Source: Gerris lacustris (lineage: Eukaryota; Arthropoda; Insecta; Hemiptera; Gerridae). From it: 64,000 bases of DNA. Each line of letters starts with the position of its first letter. Position 1 is the stretch's first letter. The notes under the pieces are model-generated. The model was not told where the DNA came from. It worked only from the letters and a program-made list of their open reading frames with translations, and ran no database searches. This document shows positions 47,766 through 59,043 of the stretch, one piece after another. A program made the position numbers and the translations under genes. Location of the stretch: contig OX578282.1 in assembly GCA_951217055.1 (NCBI GenBank), positions 13,393,877 through 13,457,876 of the forward strand, in the 5' to 3' direction.

Positions 47766-48551
47766 AAAATTTCAATTTTTCCATTCCAATTTAGTGGTAG
47801 ACATATTTATAAATCTACAAAATTCGGCCAACAATAAACTTATTTTATAAAAGAAAATGTTTATACTTGCATTCTTGACACTTGGAATGTTTTTAGGAAG
47901 TGTTTAGCAGGCTGGCCTGCTTTGGAATTTGATGAATAAGCTCTCTTTAATTAAATTTATAAGTCCCATCTTGCTTAGTGCTCCTTCTATGCTTAAATGT
48001 TTCTTTTAACTTAATCATAATTAATTTCTTCCAATTCTTTAGAGAAGTAAAAATTATTATAATATTATCTTCTACCCAACCTACAGCTATAACATATAAT
48101 TTTAGACATTTGTTAACTAGTTTCGAACGCTTTACTATCGTTATCCATGTAAACAAATAGTTAGAAATTATTATATGAAAGACACTGTAAACAGGAAATC
48201 AGCCAAAATGTTCATTGCTTTACTAGCTCTTTTTAAGTTCAACTTTTATGTATTATTATTTTATGTATTATATCATTAAAAATAAGGAGTTATGTATTTA
48301 ATTTATTCATAAATTATATATTTATAAGGACATTCATATTTTTAACAGATTTACATTTCAATTTAATTTTTAATCATTTTACTCTGAGACAGTCTGCCCA
48401 TCTGGCCATGTCTGTCCATTCGTGCATCGATCCATGCTTCTTTATAGCTTGATAATATAAGCTATAAATTAAAATGAAACTCCTTTTATAAAATAATTGT
48501 TTATCTAATTAGGAACATTAGCTGATTAGACTGTCCGTCTGATTTAAGCAG

Positions 48552-48552
<1 letters not shown>
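47766..48552. other. AT-rich non-coding stretch
   Basis: No feature recognised; overlapping frames at 47947-48160 occur on opposite strands and lack support. Confidence 0.4.

Positions 48553-48615
<63 letters not shown>
48553..48615. repeat. (AAT)n microsatellite
   Basis: About 20 uninterrupted AAT units. Confidence 0.97.
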
Positions 48616-48616
<1 letters not shown>

Positions 48617-49487
48617 CATTTATTATAACCTCAAAACAATATAATATTCATTAAGCCGTGGTAGTAGTGTATGTTACAGTGATAGTTATTTTCTTCTTTT
48701 CTTTTTTACTTTGTTTTTAAAATAGTTTTTTTTTTTTTATTTTTATTATTTTTTTTTTTTACATACCTAGTAATATATATTTTTAATTTTTGTACAGCCA
48801 AACGTTGGTGTAAACGTTCTTCATTCAGTAAATATTAACAAGTAAATGTGTTACATTAGAACTGATCAAAAAGCTCAGTTCTTTGTTGAGGCCTTATGGA
48901 TGTAACCAGTAAATCATTACCACTACATGTGGTTATCTAATCACTTAATCACTATATGCCACAATATAATTTCTTGTTCATGGCACTAATAATATATTTC
49001 TTCTTCCACCAAACTGGATTTATTGGGTTATTTAACGTCTTTGTAATAATTGAAATTGATTAAAAAAAAAACCAGTTTTCTTATTAAGACATTATCTTAA
49101 GGAGTACAGAGGGGATGCTAGAAAATTATGAAATATTTATTACTTAATTCGTGGTTTAGCTACCTTTAAGTTATCTTTTAGGGTTAATCTGACAGCGCCT
49201 CTAATTGAAAAGTGCCATGATTCATTACTTAATAATACTTTACTTTAGAAAGGATTTATAAACTAAGAAAAATGAATAAAACAAGTTATTATAGACGGTA
49301 ACTAGTCTCTGGTTTCTTTAAAAAATAATACCTGTATAAATCAGTTATGTATATGTACCAATGTACCTATATAAACTTTTTTTTATTAAATTTTATTTTT
49401 ATAATATACTAGTATTTTTTATTACATATTATTTTTTTATATTATTATTTTTTTTGTAGTATTATTATTTTGATCTTTATATTTTTT
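48616..49487. other. AT-rich non-coding stretch
   Basis: Homopolymer T tracts and no identifiable feature. Confidence 0.45.
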
Positions 49488-49960
49488 GTTCTTCTGAGCT
49501 TACCAAAGGTAACGAAAGCATTGTAATCGTTCTGAAGAGCCAAATATCCAAATTAAAAAATCCATACAGATATCTGTTTCATAAGATCATCGATAACATA
49601 AGATTAATAAGATCACCGGCACTTGCATTTTTAAAGTCTTCTTATAACCTACACAGTTTTATCTGAAGAAGGCTGCATTAGAACAGCCGAAACCGGTCAA
49701 TTGTTACAAATACAATTATTTTGTGTGAAGACGTTGTTTGGTTATTGAACTACACCTCTTCTATCTGTTTTAGACATCAGAGATCATTATTGGTGTCCTG
49801 TTTGTTGGTCTGTTTTTCATCCTTTCAGCAAATTTAATGAACTTTGAATGAGGGATCACAATTACCCATTGTTGGCTTCAAATAAGTTTCAACATTCTAT
49901 GCCCATTTATTTCTCCTCCACATGCGATTAAAATCTTACTTTCAAGATTTAGACCAAGGA
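49488..49960 (-). mobile_element. Family E element (copy E8), twice interrupted
   Basis: The 3' hairpin end (GAGCTTACCAAAGGTAACG) is at about 49497-49515 and the family interior resumes at TTTTAGACATCAGAGATCAT after an inserted retroposon. It runs to CACATGCGATTA, where the long-TIR element at 49975 begins. Confidence 0.65.
49580..49762 (+). mobile_element. 183-bp retroposon insertion with 8-bp duplication
   Basis: ATCTGTTT flanks both ends (49572-49579 and 49763-49770), interrupting E8. It contains the hairpin GGCTG/CAGCC followed by GAAACCGGTC (about 49671-49698). That arrangement is common at the 3' ends of insect LINE/SINE elements. Probably a short LINE fragment or SINE integrated by target-primed reverse transcription. 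Confidence 0.6.
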
Positions 49961-50149
49961 AATAAATAATAATTGGGGGAAATAATTTATAAAGTCTTGA
50001 AACTTAGTGAAAGCACTCTTCAGGGGTGTAGTAGTAAGAAACAGTAAAGTTCCCCCATTGGAGGGGGGGGGGTGTCCCCCCTCCTTCTTCCTTTAAGTCC
50101 GAAATTACCTTTTTTCACGGTTTGCGTAAAAAGTACGGTTGCGTAATTT

Positions 50150-50500
50150 CAACCATCTGCGCTCTTTACATTTGCAAATTGGTTCCCTGCTGTCTGTAGA
50201 TTACTTTTTTGTCTGTCAATAATGAATTAAAGTATCAATTTAGGAAAATGTAAAGAGCGCAGACGGTTAAAATTAATTTGTGGCTATATGCGCGGCTACA
50301 TTCTACGAATCTTCCAAATTTCATAATAATCACTTGAGTACTTTTCAAGATATAGGTGTAAATAAATGTATCTTTGTGCGCATTTGGAAGATAAAATAAT
50401 GGGCTCAGAAGGTTGAAACTTATATGGGATCAATGGGCAAATTATTACCTACCATCAGAATCGGAAGTTGTTTTTAAGATATATTGGTTCGCAAAAATAC
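50150..50500. mobile_element. Family E fragments in inverted pair
   Basis: AATTTCAACCATCTGCGCTC (minus) is followed about 100 bp later by GAGCGCAGACGGTTAAAATT (plus). The plus copy continues through CCAAATTTCATAATAATC and AAGATATATTGGTTCGC. Confidence 0.6.
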
Positions 50501-50615
50501 GGTAATGGACTTTATCTACGATTGATACGAAATATAAACATTATATCTCTGTTTAGATGCGTAGAAAGTGATTATTTACGTACTTGTATTCATTGCGCAT
50601 GCGCGTCTCATAGTT

Positions 50616-50671
50616 CTGAAGAATTCCTCTTCTTTACCACACTAGTGCGGTAAAGAAGAGGAATTCTTCAG
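50616..50671. repeat. Perfect 23-bp hairpin with 10-base loop
   Basis: CTGAAGAATTCCTCTTCTTT+ACC pairs exactly with GGTAAAGAAGAGGAATTCTT+CAG around ACACTAGTGC. Confidence 0.95.
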
Positions 50672-50769
50672 CTTTGCGCACGATTAGCAAGTTTGTTAAC
50701 ATTTAACAAAACTAATTTGCTATTCTATTATTAAAGTAACTGTTTATATCAAGTTTTTAGTGAAAAACA

Positions 50770-50859
50770 ATGAATGAAACAAGTGGCTTTGACGAAAATG
50801 TAGAGAATAATACTCCTCCAGAAATAATTAATTCGGCAACAAATACAACTCAAGATTAA
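50770..50859 (+). CDS. 29-codon frame, possible lost-transposase start
   Basis: Reads MNETSGFDENVENNTPP and continues acidic/Asn-rich to TAA. Composition is less AT-biased than neighbours and it sits centrally in the long-TIR element. It could be the first residues of a deleted transposase, or chance. No family recognised. Confidence 0.2.
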   Translation: MNETSGFDENVENNTPPEIINSATNTTQD

Positions 50860-50944
50860 TGCCATCTTTATCAAGAGAAGAGATACGAACTTACATACAG
50901 ATAGTTTATTTTTTTCTGTATTTATTATTTAAATCTAACAATCG

Positions 50945-51090
50945 TAGATAAAGTACGGTACGCAACTCGTGCGAAAACGGCATTTTGCATTGCTCGTGTG
51001 GTTTTACTACCCTCGCTGTCGCTCGGGTGCAAACTCCACACTCGCATGCAAAATGCTACTTTCCGCACTCGACGCGTAATGTACTATTTT
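50945..51090. repeat. CpG-rich imperfect palindrome
   Basis: GCATTTTGCATTGCTCGTGTGG-type left arm and CCACACTCGCATGCAAAATG right arm, flanking TCGCTGTCGCTCGGG. The outer parts ACGCAACTCGTGCG and CGCACTCGACGCGT also pair. Confidence 0.75.
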
Positions 51091-51376
51091 TTTACCTTTT
51101 TCCAGCTACAGTATCTCGAAAAAGGTTTGTCTCACTTCAAACATGCGTAGGTCCTTTTTTGTGTAGAATTATGTGAAAAATATGTTTGATAATAACACTT
51201 CTCTTCTAAAAATAAACCATTTTGCGTAAAAAGTGAAATAGAAGTAAATTTTGGACTTTAAGGAAGGGGGGAGGGGGACGCGCCCTCCCAAGAGGGTGGA
51301 ACTTTACTGTTTCTTACTACTTAACCCTTTAAGAGTGTTTTCACAAAGTTTCAAAACTTTATAAATCATTTCCTCC

Positions 51377-52842
51377 ATTTGTTGTTTTTGTTTTACTGAT
51401 TTGCCTGGACTAATTAATTACAGAGCAACTACGACAAGGTGTTGTCCCACAAAAACGCCGTTCTTGTGGCATTCGTGAAAAGATTCTCTTCCTTACATAG
51501 GAAATATAATAATTGCATTTTTTAAAACTGGAATCACCAAGCATGAACTTATAATTTCGTCACAGGTTTCAACCGTCAAAAGATGTACTGTTTTAATATA
51601 CCGATCGGTCTGTATTAAAATGCAACAAAAAAAAGAAGTGAGTATATTGAGTTCCACTATATTCTCGAAAGAAATAGCTATCTAAAAAGTAAAATGGTTA
51701 TTTCCATCAATACGAAGTTCCACACAAATTGCATATATAAATATGTTGTAGACCTTTGTCTTTAAATTGAGTTTTGTTGTCCACTGAGAGATTGAGACGG
51801 ATAGATATTGAAATTTGCCTGGCAAAACATGCGACCTCTAGTAAATATTTCGTCGTATTTCATAATTCTTATTGTTCCAAATTATCAAGCTAGCCAAACA
51901 TGATGAGTCTTTTCAATTTAGTTTAATGAAAAACGTAAAGAAGAAAATAATTTTAAAATAAATTCTTAATTGTTGTTTACACTTCATACGGTTTACTTTA
52001 AATGGTTTCACCGAAAACTAATTACAGAAGTATTGTTCGATGAAATGTGTTCTACCTGATTATTTTGCTGCAGTTGTTTTCTTCAAAACTTTCATGTCGG
52101 GGTGAAGATTAGTTTTGTCAAAGTTTTGTTACTCTCGACGAGATATTATTTTGTTGGAAAACAATTTTCGTCTTTCAGATATTTCCTTTCGCTAATGGTA
52201 ATCTAAGTAGAAAAGTTGCTCACTGTCGAGTTTTCTCTACCGTTAGTGAAACCACTCGGGAAAAACGGGACAACTTGCTCGCGTAAGTTTTGTATTTCAC
52301 AATCGTCGGGAGTGGTGGGGGAGTCGGGAAAGGGAGGATGACAAAAGGAGTCAAAACAACGGTAACTCACATAAATCTAAAAGCGACTGCAGTAATAATT
52401 CAAAAAGAAGATGCAAAGCGAGTACGTGGTTCCCGCTGACGACTCACTTATCAACCCATTGATAGATATCGTGCTTCTAAAATTCTCTTTGGCACCTTAA
52501 CGAAACTATCCTAAAACTGAGAAACGACTTATCCTGCAGCAATTCATCGCTTGAAGTAAGCACTGGAGTCACGAACACCTCAGTTATTATATCAATTTCG
52601 TCCTTTATTGTTCCACGATTTTGAAGCTTGATAATTATTAATCAATGCCCTTCTTAGTTTAAAATATACCTAAATTATAAAGGTAATGTAAATAATTGAC
52701 CCGTGTTTTGTTGGTAGAGGATAGCGTAGCATAGAAAACTGTTTAATATACCTCATAATGAAGCAATTATGGGAAATTCAGAAGTGCAAAATTACAAACC
52801 TTTAGAAAGAAGTTCTATACTACGCTAATACAAATAAAAAAT
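51377..52842. other. Non-coding, nothing recognised
   Basis: No open frame over 60 codons and no repeat ends seen. Confidence 0.45.
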
Positions 52843-53770
52843 ACGTTTGGTGTTGCGGGACACCCGGTAGGAACGAAGTTCCTTACATTTTTCATTAAAT
52901 ATAAATTATAAAATCACACTGCTAAGTACGTATACGTTTCTAACTACTTATACGTGGCGAAGTTAGAAAAGAGACAAAATTAAAAGTATCTAACTGTTTT
53001 TACCTAGCTGAGTTAAGGCAAAATTAAAAGAAAAGCATTATTTGTATCATTGAAGCAAGCGTCTTACAATAAATATGTATTGAATATTGAAAAAAAAAAT
53101 TAACCATGATGAGTTTATAGTTAAAGACTATGTTTTTAGTTGGTAGGGAAAAGGCTGTTTTCTACCTACCCGGCCTACTAATTTAAAATATTATAAACTT
53201 TATCTCTTCACTACTTAATAACATCTGCTTGTATCAGGTTGAAATTTTACATGCCTGTTTAAATTGTACTTTAGACTATGTGTAAGAAGTTTTATTAAAA
53301 TCGTTACATTAAATCGTAAGATATCGGTAAAAACGTTGTTTTCTTTATTTTATTAAACGTTTAGGTCCGCTTTAATAAATTTAGCGATTTTTATCACTTC
53401 ATAGCAATGACGGTGTTCGTTTTACTAAAAAAAAAAAAAAAAAAAAAAATATATATATACTTAAAAAAGTTGTTTGTCTTATTAAATAGATGAAGTTAAA
53501 ACATTTTCCCGCCCTAAAATTCTAATTTTAAATTTGAAGTTTACGTTACCGCGAGCGTTGCGCGTGAACACGTGGGTGGATAACGTTTTTCAACGAACTC
53601 ATCCTGGGCATTAATAAGTAAAAGGAACATGTGTACCACAATTTAACTAACTCGGTCATCTTTTACTCAAGTTATCGTCATCGGTAGATTTCGTGACGGT
53701 GATTTTGTGACGGTCGTTTTTATCGGATTCACTCCCGGGCTCCAGAACGTGCCATAAGAAACTTCGTTCC
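52843..53770 (+). mobile_element. Family A element (copy A3)
   Basis: Starts ACGTTTGGTGTTGCGGGACA with GGAACGAAGTTCC; ends GAAACTTCGTTCC. Core about 53230-53700 with the conserved TACCGCGAGCGTTGCGCGTG palindrome. Contains a poly-A plus TA tract at about 53428-53460. Confidence 0.7.
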
Positions 53771-53799
53771 AAAAATTAAAAAAAAATAAATGAAGTACA

Positions 53800-54175
53800 T
53801 CACAAACCTTCGACAAGCCCAAAGTAGCAAAACTTGCTTCTTTCTCAAATTTAGATGTAAATATTATTCATATTTTACGATTTTGGTAGTATTCATACTA
53901 CAAAAAGATTAAATTTTAAGATAGGATATGGAACTACGGGAAATAGACAGAGAAAAATAGACTCCAGCGCCGAGATTTGCACCACGGGCCTCTATATTTC
54001 CAGTATAGCGCTCTAACCAACTAAGCTACGCAGGAGAATGATTTTCTCTGACGTTAATGATACCTTGACCAGAATTTAAAGCTTTCAATTTTTCCACAAG
54101 TCTGAGAAGTCAACATTATTGACATAGAACTAGACCGAGAAATAACGCTTATAATTATAAAGTACCCAATTAGTA
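53800..54175 (-). mobile_element. tRNA-derived SINE, family S1 (copy b)
   Basis: On the minus strand the head reads TAGCTTAGTTGGTTAGAGCG (A box, about 54009-54029), then ATACTGGAAATATAG as an anticodon-arm-like stem, then GGTGCAAATCTCGG (weakened B box). The tail CTATTTTTCTCTGTCTATTT and CCCGTAGTT continues to GTAGTATGAATACTACC. Confidence 0.8.
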
Positions 54176-54204
54176 CCTGTACCTCGTACAATCAATTAGA
54201 AATT

Positions 54205-54290
54205 AATATTTTACGATTTTGGTAGTATTCATACTATGAAAAGATTAAATTTTAATTTAAATCAAATTATAATTAAATTTATTTTTAAAT
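54205..54290 (-). mobile_element. SINE S1 tail fragment
   Basis: TTACGATTTTGGTAGTATTC and following AAAGATTAAATTTTAATTTA match the S1 3' tail. Confidence 0.6.
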
Positions 54291-54298
54291 TTATATAG

Positions 54299-54395
54299 AT
54301 GCCTGTGGTTCAAATCCCGGCGCAGGAGTCTATTTTTCTCTGTCTGTTTCCCGTAGTTAATAATAATTATAATTTGATTAAATGTAAATATTATG
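54299..54395 (+). mobile_element. SINE S1 fragment (copy c), plus strand
   Basis: Retains the B box GGTTCAAATCCCGGCG and tail GTCTATTTTTCTCTGTCTGT. Opposite orientation to copy b. Confidence 0.7.
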
Positions 54396-54664
54396 TACTT
54401 AGATAGGTCTTATTTTTTTTTTTTTTTTTTTAAAAAAACCCTTTATTAATGAAGATAGAAGTTTGAAATTCTTCTAGTTAAATTAATGCTTCGGCAAACC
54501 ACAGCTAATTCTAATGAGCTCCCTTGCCAAGACATTCTCACTTTACATAGTTAATTTTAGAAAGGGTAATTCCCACTACAATTACACTGCCTACTAATGA
54601 ATAATTCAGTTAATTGTCCCATTTTACTCAAGAGCATTTAATTGTAAGATAATTTTCTACATTA

Positions 54665-54712
54665 ATTGAAGCGAGCGTAGCGAGCTTCCTACATTCAACG
54701 AAATATGTTCCG

Positions 54713-54768
<56 letters not shown>

Positions 54769-55468
54769 AGTAACGTTCACGCGTGTGACGATAACTTGAG
54801 TAAAAGTTGACCGATTTAGTTGAAATTTGGTATACATGTTCCTCTTACTAATACTCAGGCTAAGTTCGTTGGACAGCGTGATCCGTCCATGAGTTCGCGC
54901 GCAACGCTCGCGTAAACGAGAGGTACAAAAATTAAATTGGAATTTCAGGACGGGAAAAGATTCTATCATCATCTATTCGATGAGACGAACATTTTTTTCA
55001 AATAACAGTTTTTACTAAAACCAACAGCGACACCGCTATGACTTAATAAAGATCGCTAAAACTATTAAAGCGGACCTAAACGTTTATAATAGAGAAAACA
55101 ACCTTTTTACCGATATCTTACGTTCTAACGAAACGATTTTAATAAAACTTCATATACACCATCTAATGCACAATTGAAACAGGTATGCAAAATTTCAACT
55201 TGATACAAGCAAAATTCTTTGCGTAGCGACGAGATACATTTATAATAATTGTTTAAAAGCTACCGAGGGTGGTGAAGATTGTTATAGTCGTATAGTGTAT
55301 AGGTTTGTTTAGGAAGTAAAGCTTTGTACCGAGTACCCCCACTCTTCCCTACACTAACCCTCTTCCACTTATCTTCAACTATGACATTCATCATGATTAA
55401 TAAATTTCAATATTCAGTATTTCATTGCAATACGCTCGCTTCAATGATAGAGCCACGCGATGCCTAGT
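54665..55468 (-). mobile_element. Family B element (copy B1)
   Basis: On the minus strand it runs from ACTAGGCATCGCGTGGCTCT, then ATTGAAGCGAGCGTA, through the A/B core, then (GACA)14, to GAAGCTCGCTACGCTCGCTT and CAAT. The 15-bp ATTGAAGCGAGCGTA is a subterminal inverted repeat. The 3' end can fold on itself. Minus-strand frames ending in DRQTDRQ are shadows. Confidence 0.8.
54713..54768 (+). repeat. (TGTC)14 microsatellite inside B1
   Basis: Fourteen exact units; the second copy has nine at 55705-55740. Confidence 0.97.
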
Positions 55469-55656
55469 AAGGTAGGCTCTTTCATTTCTGTTAGTATATC
55501 TTTCGAAAGAAGTTTGTATATCTTTCTGAGTATTTTCTTATCAAAGCTCTAACTTAACTTTCAACAAAAATGTTTGTACGAACGTCTATTATGCTCTCAA
55601 GCGATGGATGGAATCGTTATCGACTTCCGTCGGTGGTCGAGTGCTTTAAAAGAATA

Positions 55657-55704
55657 ATTGAAGCGAGCGTAGCGAGCTTCCTACATTCAACGAAATATGC
55701 TCCG

Positions 55705-55740
<36 letters not shown>

Positions 55741-56442
55741 AGTAACGTTCACGCGTTTGACGATAACTTGAGTAAAAGTTGACCGATTTAGTTGAAATTT
55801 GGTATACATGTTCCTCTTACTAATACTCAGGCTAAGTTCGTTGGACAGCGTGATCCGTCCATGAGTTCGCGCGCAACGCTCGCGTAAACGAGAGGTACAA
55901 AAATTAAATTGGAATTTCAGGACGGGAAAAGATTCTATCATCATCTATTCGATGAGACGAACATTTTTTTCAAATAACAGTTTTTACTAAAACCAACAGC
56001 GACACCGCTATGACTTAATAAAGATCGCTAAAACTATTAAAGCGGACCTAAACGTTTATAATAGAGAAAACAACCTTTTTACCGATATCTTACGTTCTAA
56101 CGAAACGATTTTAATACAACAACTTCATATACACCATCTAATGCACAATTGAAACAGGTATGCAAAATTTCAACTTGATACAAGCAAAATTCTTTGCGTA
56201 GTGACGAGATACATTTATAATAATTGTTTAAAAGCTACCGCGGGTGGTGAAGATTGTTATAGTCGTATAGTGTATAGGTTTGTTTAGGAAGTAAAGCTTT
56301 ATACCGAGTACCCCCACTCTTCCCTAGACTACCCTCTTCCACTTATCTTCAACTATGACATTCATCATGATTAATAAATTTCAATATTCAGTATTTCATT
56401 GCAATACGCTCGCTTCAATGATAGAGCCACGCGATGCCTAGT
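55657..56442 (-). mobile_element. Family B element (copy B2)
   Basis: Nearly identical to B1 in the same orientation, 188 bp downstream. Differs by TGTC unit number, a few substitutions and small indels. Both share the same outer end GCCACGCGATGCCTAGT. Confidence 0.8.
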
Positions 56443-56631
56443 TAGAAAAGATATCAACTAAATAAGTTTCCATTGAAAAAAAAAAAAGTGGTCAATGAAG
56501 ATAAAGGAATAAAAACAGTTTCATTCCGGTAATACATTAATTTTAAAACAAAACATTCCTTTTTATTAGTATCTGTAACATTAAATGTTATAATTGAAGC
56601 TGTGTTGAAACAAATTCTGCTCGATGCTTTA

Positions 56632-56838
56632 AGGTACGTTTTCCTAGACGCAAGTCCAGTGATAGACGCTGAGCGATAGTCGCCCAGCGACTATCGTGGA
56701 GGAGAGTTTGCATGTTAAGAGTCGCTCAGCTAAGAAAATTATAACATGCAACCTCAGAAGAGGGGTCCTCAGCGATAATCGCTTAGCGAATATCTCTTGA
56801 GCGTCTATCGCTGGAGTCGCGTCTAGGAGAATAAAGCT
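56632..56838. mobile_element. 207-bp palindromic MITE, TTA duplication
   Basis: AGGTACGTTTTCCTAGACGC at left; inverted AGCTTTATTCTCCTAGACGC at right; TTA on both sides. Interior rich in GCGATAGTCGC / GCGACTATCG self-complementary motifs. Confidence 0.75.
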
Positions 56839-59043
56839 TTAGCTTGCCTTACAAGCAACCCTAACTCAATAAAAATATTTTAGTAAGGCTTAATAACATT
56901 TATTCTTATAAATAATAAATCTATTCAATCATATGCCGAAGCAATAATAGAAATATCCCAGTCATCGTTACTATAAAAATCATGTTATCAATAGTGCATT
57001 TTAGCAAAAGAGTGGTATCCTCTGGGGATATTATAACTCCAATATGTTTCACATGTTAGTATCGCTTCCTATTTTAAAATCCATATTGAATCTGAAATAA
57101 AATAATAATTTAAAATAGCGTTTCTTCCCTTTTATTTCTGTTCTGTCATTGGCAGATATTTCAAAATGTTTACGCCTGTTCTTTTTCCCACTTAACATCG
57201 CAAATATATTTTATTTTCTTATTTAATGCACAGAGTGTAAAGCTTGTGTTGTTGTTTTTTTATCCTAAGCAATCTTTTTTCCATTTTTTTAACTTCCTTG
57301 TATTCTGATTGCTATATAAAAGAAAATATTATACTTTGAAATTGTATATTTTGCCCTTTCGACATATACAATCATGCTATTTGAAGTAATTTATCTTCCT
57401 TCTCTCTTCGGGTTTATTGTTGCTTTAAGCAAGGTAATAGAAAAGGTTTTTTTTTCTCACCCTAAGTTTAAACATCCTCTGTGTTGTCCTCATATCGAAT
57501 ACTACGCTCGCTCCTGTCAGTCCCATGGAGTAAACCTTTCAACCTAAGCACGGGTTAAAATCTCGCAAAACGCCTCAGCAATTGCACCTTCTTGAAATCT
57601 AGAAATTGCTTTTCCTCTTTGGCCTGACGTTACTCTAGGCTTAGCCACAACTAAAATACCTCCTTTTTACTATTTTTTTTTAGCCTAACCCTGTCCGAGT
57701 ATAAGAGAGCAAAGGTACCTACATAACCCTCATTCTGTATGTTTCATGCGGCTCACGTATTCGGCCTGGGGCACACCTGTGTCTGCCCCTACCACGCCCT
57801 CAGAACCCGCACGGCCCTAATGAGAAATCGCCCTTTACAACCGACCCTCACCCTATATGACTCTGTCCAAATACTAATACCGTAGCCTCTTTTTCGTGTA
57901 ACTCTTTGTCCTGGATATCTCATAGAAAACTTCTCTCTAGCATAAGCGATCTTCCACCTCTTTCTACATTTTATTTTTTATCTTCTTTCACACATTAATC
58001 TAAACATGGCTTATATACTACCACAATAAACGTTTTTTTTTACAAAAATTACTAACAGAAAAAAGATACTTACTAATAAACCTCACTCTTAAATTACAAT
58101 AAGACTCTAATTTAAACATAAAACAAGACAAAGTGAAAATAAACAGGTGTATAGAGATAAAAAAAGATAAAAGAGAATCAAGGCATGAGTATAAAATCAC
58201 ACCTAGTATCAACATACAATAACATGACCCCTGGAGGTCTCAAGAGAGTAAATACCTATTTGAAATTTAAACATTGGACAAATTCAAACAAACCTCTCGT
58301 CAACAACCTTTAAATGTTTTAACACAAATTAAACCGGACCGTTTCAAATTCGAGCTATATCAAATAAGTAAGGAAAAGTGACTATTTATTTAGAGTACAT
58401 TTTATTTAATGTTTGCTTGCTGGGATACGAAATAAAGAAATTAAACTACCATAAATATAAGTAAATTAAAGTTTTCTCGGCACTCTGTTACTTTGTTACC
58501 CACCTTTTTTTATTTTGAAATTTTATGTACAAAAGTGTGATATTTTCCTTTATAAATTTATTGCAATACGATCTCTTTATCGATAGAGACACACCATTCC
58601 TAGTTTAAAGGAAATTCCATACAGTAAGAGATAGATTGTTAACTAGCTTTCAGGTCGCCCATTTCAATTAAAAAGATTCTGTGGTGACCTTGCTACAATT
58701 GCTGAATGTCCAGCTAGACACCCCTCTAAACAAATAAAACTTTAATACCTATAATCAACCTTTTGCCTACAGTAGGTAATTGACAGTTAAATAATATGTG
58801 ACCAAAGCAATAATTCAAATGTTAATTACCTAATGATGTGTCAGTGCAGGCATTGAAGATGGCCGAGAGCCAGAAGACTGCTCTAGTATTAAAATTTTAT
58901 GTGGAGTAAGTCATTCGTTTGTCTTACTATAATAATAAATTCACTTAACTTACCCCTTTATCAGTGTAATGTTTCTTATATGACCTTTTTTATGTTGTAG
59001 TTTTTAAATTGCTTTATTATAAGAAATTGACGTATTTAATTAC
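56839..59043. other. Non-coding, one GC-richer patch unexplained
   Basis: 57480-57910 is richer in C with many stops in all frames. A family B end fragment (CAATACGATCTCTTTATCGA, 58563-58582) lies further on. No gene supported. Confidence 0.4.

Larger units (their letters stand above)
49975..51376. mobile_element. 1.4-kb element with about 170-bp TIRs
   Basis: The left arm (about 49975-50145) begins GGGGGAAATAATTTATAAAG. It is inverted at about 51225-51376 (CTTTATAAATCATTTCCTCC). Both carry AGTAGTAAGAAACAGTAAAG and a G/C-run block near GGAGGGGG. Between the arms are family E pieces (50150-50500), a perfect hairpin, a 29-codon frame and a GC-rich palindrome. No transposase was recognised. Confidence 0.75.

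Noticed and set aside
54628..55944. Frames of 114 and 85 codons starting MMIESFPVLKFQF
   Set aside because: They arise from the two near-identical family B elements and end in microsatellite translation; the shared start reflects element copy identity, not a gene family.
57480..57910. C-rich region as a possible gene or LTR
   Set aside because: Stops in every frame, no terminal repeats and no recognised product.
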